Assembly: GCA_004296455.1 (NCBI GenBank)
Contig: AP018280.1
Span: 6,436,794 to 6,500,793 of the forward strand
Source of the DNA: Calothrix sp. NIES-4101
Lineage (GTDB): Bacteria > Cyanobacteriota > Cyanobacteriia > Cyanobacteriales > Nostocaceae
Length of the DNA stretch: 64,000 bases
Direction of reading: 5' to 3'
In this document: positions 61,701-64,000 of the stretch, in pieces
How positions within the stretch are numbered: the first letter of the stretch is position 1
Layout of the letters: every line of letters begins with the position of its first letter
Notes under the pieces: model-generated
What the model was told of the DNA's origin: nothing
What the model saw: only the letters and a program-made list of their open reading frames with translations
Databases searched by the model: none
Translations under genes and position numbers: made by a program

Positions 61701-64000
61701 AGCCAGCCAAGGAGATTATCAAACCGCCTATGAGTTTGGCACATCAGCTCTCAAGCTTGATCACCACTTTAACAGCAAAAAATTTATCTACAGAACAAAC
61801 AACATCTTTGCTCATACGATTAATCCCTACAATCGACACTTAAAAACCAATCTATCTGTATCTCGCCAAGCATTTCAAGCGAGCCAAGAAGGTGGAGATG
61901 TAGTATTTGGAAGTTGGGCTGTTTCATTCTTGATCTGGGCAATGATCATTAAGGGTGATTGTCTGTCCGCGATTTATGCGGAAACAGAGAAGTATCTGGA
62001 CTATTTACAGCGAGTAAACGATGTCAACATGCTGTATGCTTTCACGCTACAACGACAGTTCCTCCTGAATTTGCAAGATGCTTCTCAAAGCACAGATTTA
62101 CTCAATAAACAGGATAGTGATAGTTCCGATGAAGATTATCCTTACATCCAAATTTGGAGGGAAAGGAGAAACTTTGAGCATGGAATTAACTGGTACTGTT
62201 TTCTCAAGCTGCAACTTTCGTATCTGTATGGGAACTATGCCGATGCTGTTGCTGCGGCTCAAGAGGCAGAGCCAACATTACCTGCCAATGCAGGTTTTTT
62301 TCCCATCATCTTATACCATGTCTATTACCCACTGAGTTTGGCGGCACTCTATCCAGAAGCGACAGAAACAGAGAAAGTACAGTATTGGGATGTTTTACAA
62401 CACCATCAGCAGATAATCAAAACTTGGGCAGACAATTGTCCAGAAAACTTTTTACACAAGTATTTGCTGCTATCTGCTGAAATGGCAGTTATTTCTGGTA
62501 AGGCTTTGGAAGCAGCAGATTTGTATGATCGCGCGATCGCTGCTGCTAAGATCAATGAATATACTCAGGAAGAAGCTCTTGCCAACGAACTAGCTGCAAA
62601 GTTTTATCTCAACTGGGGCAAACCACGTATTGCTCAAGAATACATGATTGAAGCTTATTATGGCTATGCTCGTTGGGGTGCGAAAACCAAAGTTGCTGAC
62701 TTGGAAACCCGTTACCCCAATCTGCTGCGTCCCATCTTACAATCAGCAGAGGTATCGGTTGGTACTTGGAACACCCTGATGACAATCTCCCCCTTAACCA
62801 CATCTATTCATTCTAGTACTCACAAAAGTTCCAATAATACCACCATTAATCAAGCCCTCGATTTTGCTGCCATCCTCAAAGCCTCTCAAGCCCTCTCCAG
62901 CACCATCGAACTCGATCAACTTCTGCATCAACTCACCCAGATTATTATGCAAAACTCAGGAGGTGATCGCTGTGGGTTGGTACTCCCCAATGAAGCCGGA
63001 GAATGGCAGGTACGAGCCATTGCTACCCTAGATGACACACAACTTTGTGCCCAAACCCTCGCCAATAATCCCAATCTGCCAGTCAAATTGATTCAGTATG
63101 TCAAAAACACCCAAAAAACTGTGGTCATCAACGAACTGAAAACAGATTTACCCGTGATTGATGACTACCTCATAGAACACCAACCCAAGAGTGTGCTGGG
63201 CTTACCACTGCTCAATCAAGGTCAACTCATTGGCATCTTATATCTCAAAAATTACTTTACCATTGGTGCATTTACTAGCGATCGCGTGGAAGTATTAAAC
63301 TTCCTCTGCACTCAAGCGGTGATTTCTTTGGAAAATGCTCGGCTGTATCAACAGTCCCAGCAGGCTCTTGTGCAACTTCGAGACAATGAAACCCGCTTTC
63401 AAAATCTCGCGGCTAATATTCCCGGCATGGTTTATCGGTTCTGTCTAGCTCCCGATGGCTCAACCTCAACTCCCTATGTTAGTTTCGGTTGCCTTGATCT
63501 CTATGAACTATATCCCAACGATGTAATGACGGGAAAACGTAGCGTATATGCCATGCACCATCCTGAAGATGAGGCGGCTATCGCCCAAGCCATGATTGAA
63601 TCGACTCAAAACCTAACTCCGTTTACTGAAGAATGGCGAATCATCACCCCATCCGGGAAGGTGAAATGGCTCCAGGCTGCTGCTCGTCCTGAGAGAAAGG
63701 CAGACGGTTCGATTGTCTGGGACGGCGTTGTGCTGGATGTGAGCGATCGCAAACGTGCCGAAGCCGCAGTTATTCAGAAATCCCAGGCACTTGAACAGAC
63801 CATGCAGGAGTTACAGGACGCTCAGTTGCAAATGGTACAAAGCGAAAAAATGGCTTCTCTAGGGAATCTGGTAGCTGGAGTCGCCCACGAAATTAACAAC
63901 CCTATCGGCTTCCTCAATGGTAGTATCAAAAATGCCAAAGAATATACGCAAGACTTGTTTGAGCATTTAATGACCTATCAACAACATCAGCCACCCAATG
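58774..64000 (+). CDS. Second trifunctional Ser/Thr-histidine kinase, runs off the window
   Basis: From ATG 58774; 1742 codons are open to the end of the window, which stops within the histidine kinase domain. Ser/Thr kinase, AAA ATPase (AGFSGIGKTA), helical region, GAF, a PAS_3-like domain (RFQNLAANIPGMVYRF then EEWRIITPSGKVKWLQ) and H-box (H1705 in GVAHEINNPIGF). Compared with the upstream copy, residues 1-390, the GAF block and the H-box block are nearly identical, the central helical region is strongly diverged and the PAS is of another type. The 131-bp leader resembles that of the first copy. Sensor function is inferred. Confidence 0.92.
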   Translation, partial: MTSTAPQFPEISGYIITEQLYLGSRTAVCRAVHNNQQLPVVIKVLQREYPTFGELVQFRNQYAITKNLPIAGIVQPLSLETFGNGYALVMADWGGISLEKYIQQQPLDLSETLGIAIQLADILHELHQHRVIHKDIKPANILIHPESKQVKLIDFSIASVLPKETQEIQNPNTLEGTLAYLAPEQTGRMNRGIDYRSDFYALGITLYELFTGSLPFVTNDPLELVHCHIAKIATPVHQVNTDVPEMLGAIVAKLMAKNAEDRYQSALGLKHDLQECLNQWKETESIAEFELGQRDLCDRFNIPEKLYGREKEVQTLLGAFERVSEGASELMLVAGFSGIGKTAVVNEVHKPIVKQRGYFIKGKFDQFNRNIPFSAFVQAFRDVMGQLLSESDEQLAQWRTQILAAVGENGQVLIEVIPELEQIIGEQPAVPELSGSAAQNRFNLLLQKFIAVFTTQEHPLVMFLDDLQWADSASLSLLKLLLTDAQQNHLLVIGAYRDNEVFPAHPLMLAVDDIQKIKASINTLTLAPLSQSDVNHLIADAFSCTTDLALPFTELVYQKTAGNPFFTTQFLKALHEDGLITFNWEVGSWQCDIATVRSLALTDDVVEFMALQLQKLPPETQAVLKLAACVGNQFDLVTLAIVSEQSEQETASALWKALQEGFVIPTNEVYKFYQNSSVSSDQSISQITDRTKKLTVSYKFLHDRVQQAAYFLIPDSQKQATHLKVGQLILNSTSSETLEAKIFDIVNQLNKGSEIILQQSEKDNIAQLNLMAGKKAKTSTAYKAAVDYFKSGITLLAENSWQTHYPLTFSLYREGAECEYLIGNLNQAEQWFDLALNHAQDALEKVEIYAIQLYLKMTQGENIKAASDAALKGLSLLGMHLPRTAEEQQAEIEKQLSQLHAKFANVSPSDLFDLPDMTDPSQKACVSMLANLWSATYMEGNQTLAYLSLLLMVTTSLTYGNTEASGFAYCLYGMTLASQGDYQTAYEFGTSALKLDHHFNSKKFIYRTNNIFAHTINPYNRHLKTNLSVSRQAFQASQEGGDVVFGSWAVSFLIWAMIIKGDCLSAIYAETEKYLDYLQRVNDVNMLYAFTLQRQFLLNLQDASQSTDLLNKQDSDSSDEDYPYIQIWRERRNFEHGINWYCFLKLQLSYLYGNYADAVAAAQEAEPTLPANAGFFPIILYHVYYPLSLAALYPEATETEKVQYWDVLQHHQQIIKTWADNCPENFLHKYLLLSAEMAVISGKALEAADLYDRAIAAAKINEYTQEEALANELAAKFYLNWGKPRIAQEYMIEAYYGYARWGAKTKVADLETRYPNLLRPILQSAEVSVGTWNTLMTISPLTTSIHSSTHKSSNNTTINQALDFAAILKASQALSSTIELDQLLHQLTQIIMQNSGGDRCGLVLPNEAGEWQVRAIATLDDTQLCAQTLANNPNLPVKLIQYVKNTQKTVVINELKTDLPVIDDYLIEHQPKSVLGLPLLNQGQLIGILYLKNYFTIGAFTSDRVEVLNFLCTQAVISLENARLYQQSQQALVQLRDNETRFQNLAANIPGMVYRFCLAPDGSTSTPYVSFGCLDLYELYPNDVMTGKRSVYAMHHPEDEAAIAQAMIESTQNLTPFTEEWRIITPSGKVKWLQAAARPERKADGSIVWDGVVLDVSDRKRAEAAVIQKSQALEQTMQELQDAQLQMVQSEKMASLGNLVAGVAHEINNPIGFLNGSIKNAKEYTQDLFEHLMTYQQHQPPN

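Overview
The window looks like a filamentous (Nostocales-type) cyanobacterial chromosome. Evidence: frequent GCGATCGC (HIP1) octamers, low-GC genes, trifunctional HstK-type kinases, a WbaP/Wzc/WecG polysaccharide locus, cyanobacterial-type ctaD/ctaE, a lumenal-type pentapeptide protein and many cyanobacterial insertion sequences. No rRNA, tRNA or CRISPR array was seen.

Layout. (1) 1-1083: a small Cys/His protein and repeat-rich spacer. (2) 1084-26907: about 26 kb of genes, all on the + strand, for a cell-surface polysaccharide: a Wzc-like co-polymerase/BY-kinase, the Wzm/Wzt exporter, a methyltransferase, about 14 glycosyltransferases, a Wzy-like polymerase, a WecG/TagA enzyme, an exported protein of unknown role and a WbaP-like initiating sugar-phosphate transferase. 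A 168-bp MITE lies inside it. (3) 26908-34609: an orphan ABC ATPase, a frameshifted IS, a pentapeptide protein and a tnpB (IS605-type) element that has been hit by two further IS. Removing both IS and one copy of each target duplication restores one 418-codon tnpB frame. (4) 34608-38882: cysK, a second MITE, a TPR-like protein, ctaE and a ctaD that lacks its 5' end. (5) About 38883-48802: a plasmid-like block without any HIP1 site. It carries a ParM-like actin, a ParR-like ribbon-helix-helix protein, phased repeat arrays on both sides of parMR, a membrane-anchored P-loop ATPase, a GIY-YIG protein and many tiny genes. (6) 48960-52105: a transposase remnant and two secreted proteins of unknown function. 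(7) 52551-64000: a tandem array of giant Ser/Thr kinase-AAA-GAF-PAS-histidine kinases (one remnant, one complete, one running off the window).

How it fits together: WbaP would load the first sugar phosphate on undecaprenyl phosphate, WecG/TagA and the many GT2/GT4/GT61 enzymes would extend it, and Wzy, Wzc, Wzm and Wzt would polymerise, control length and export. The switch from chromosome-like to plasmid-like sequence falls exactly where ctaD is broken. This suggests a plasmid or conjugative element was integrated or recombined there, or that the assembly is wrong at that point. All functions are read from motifs; no database search was run.
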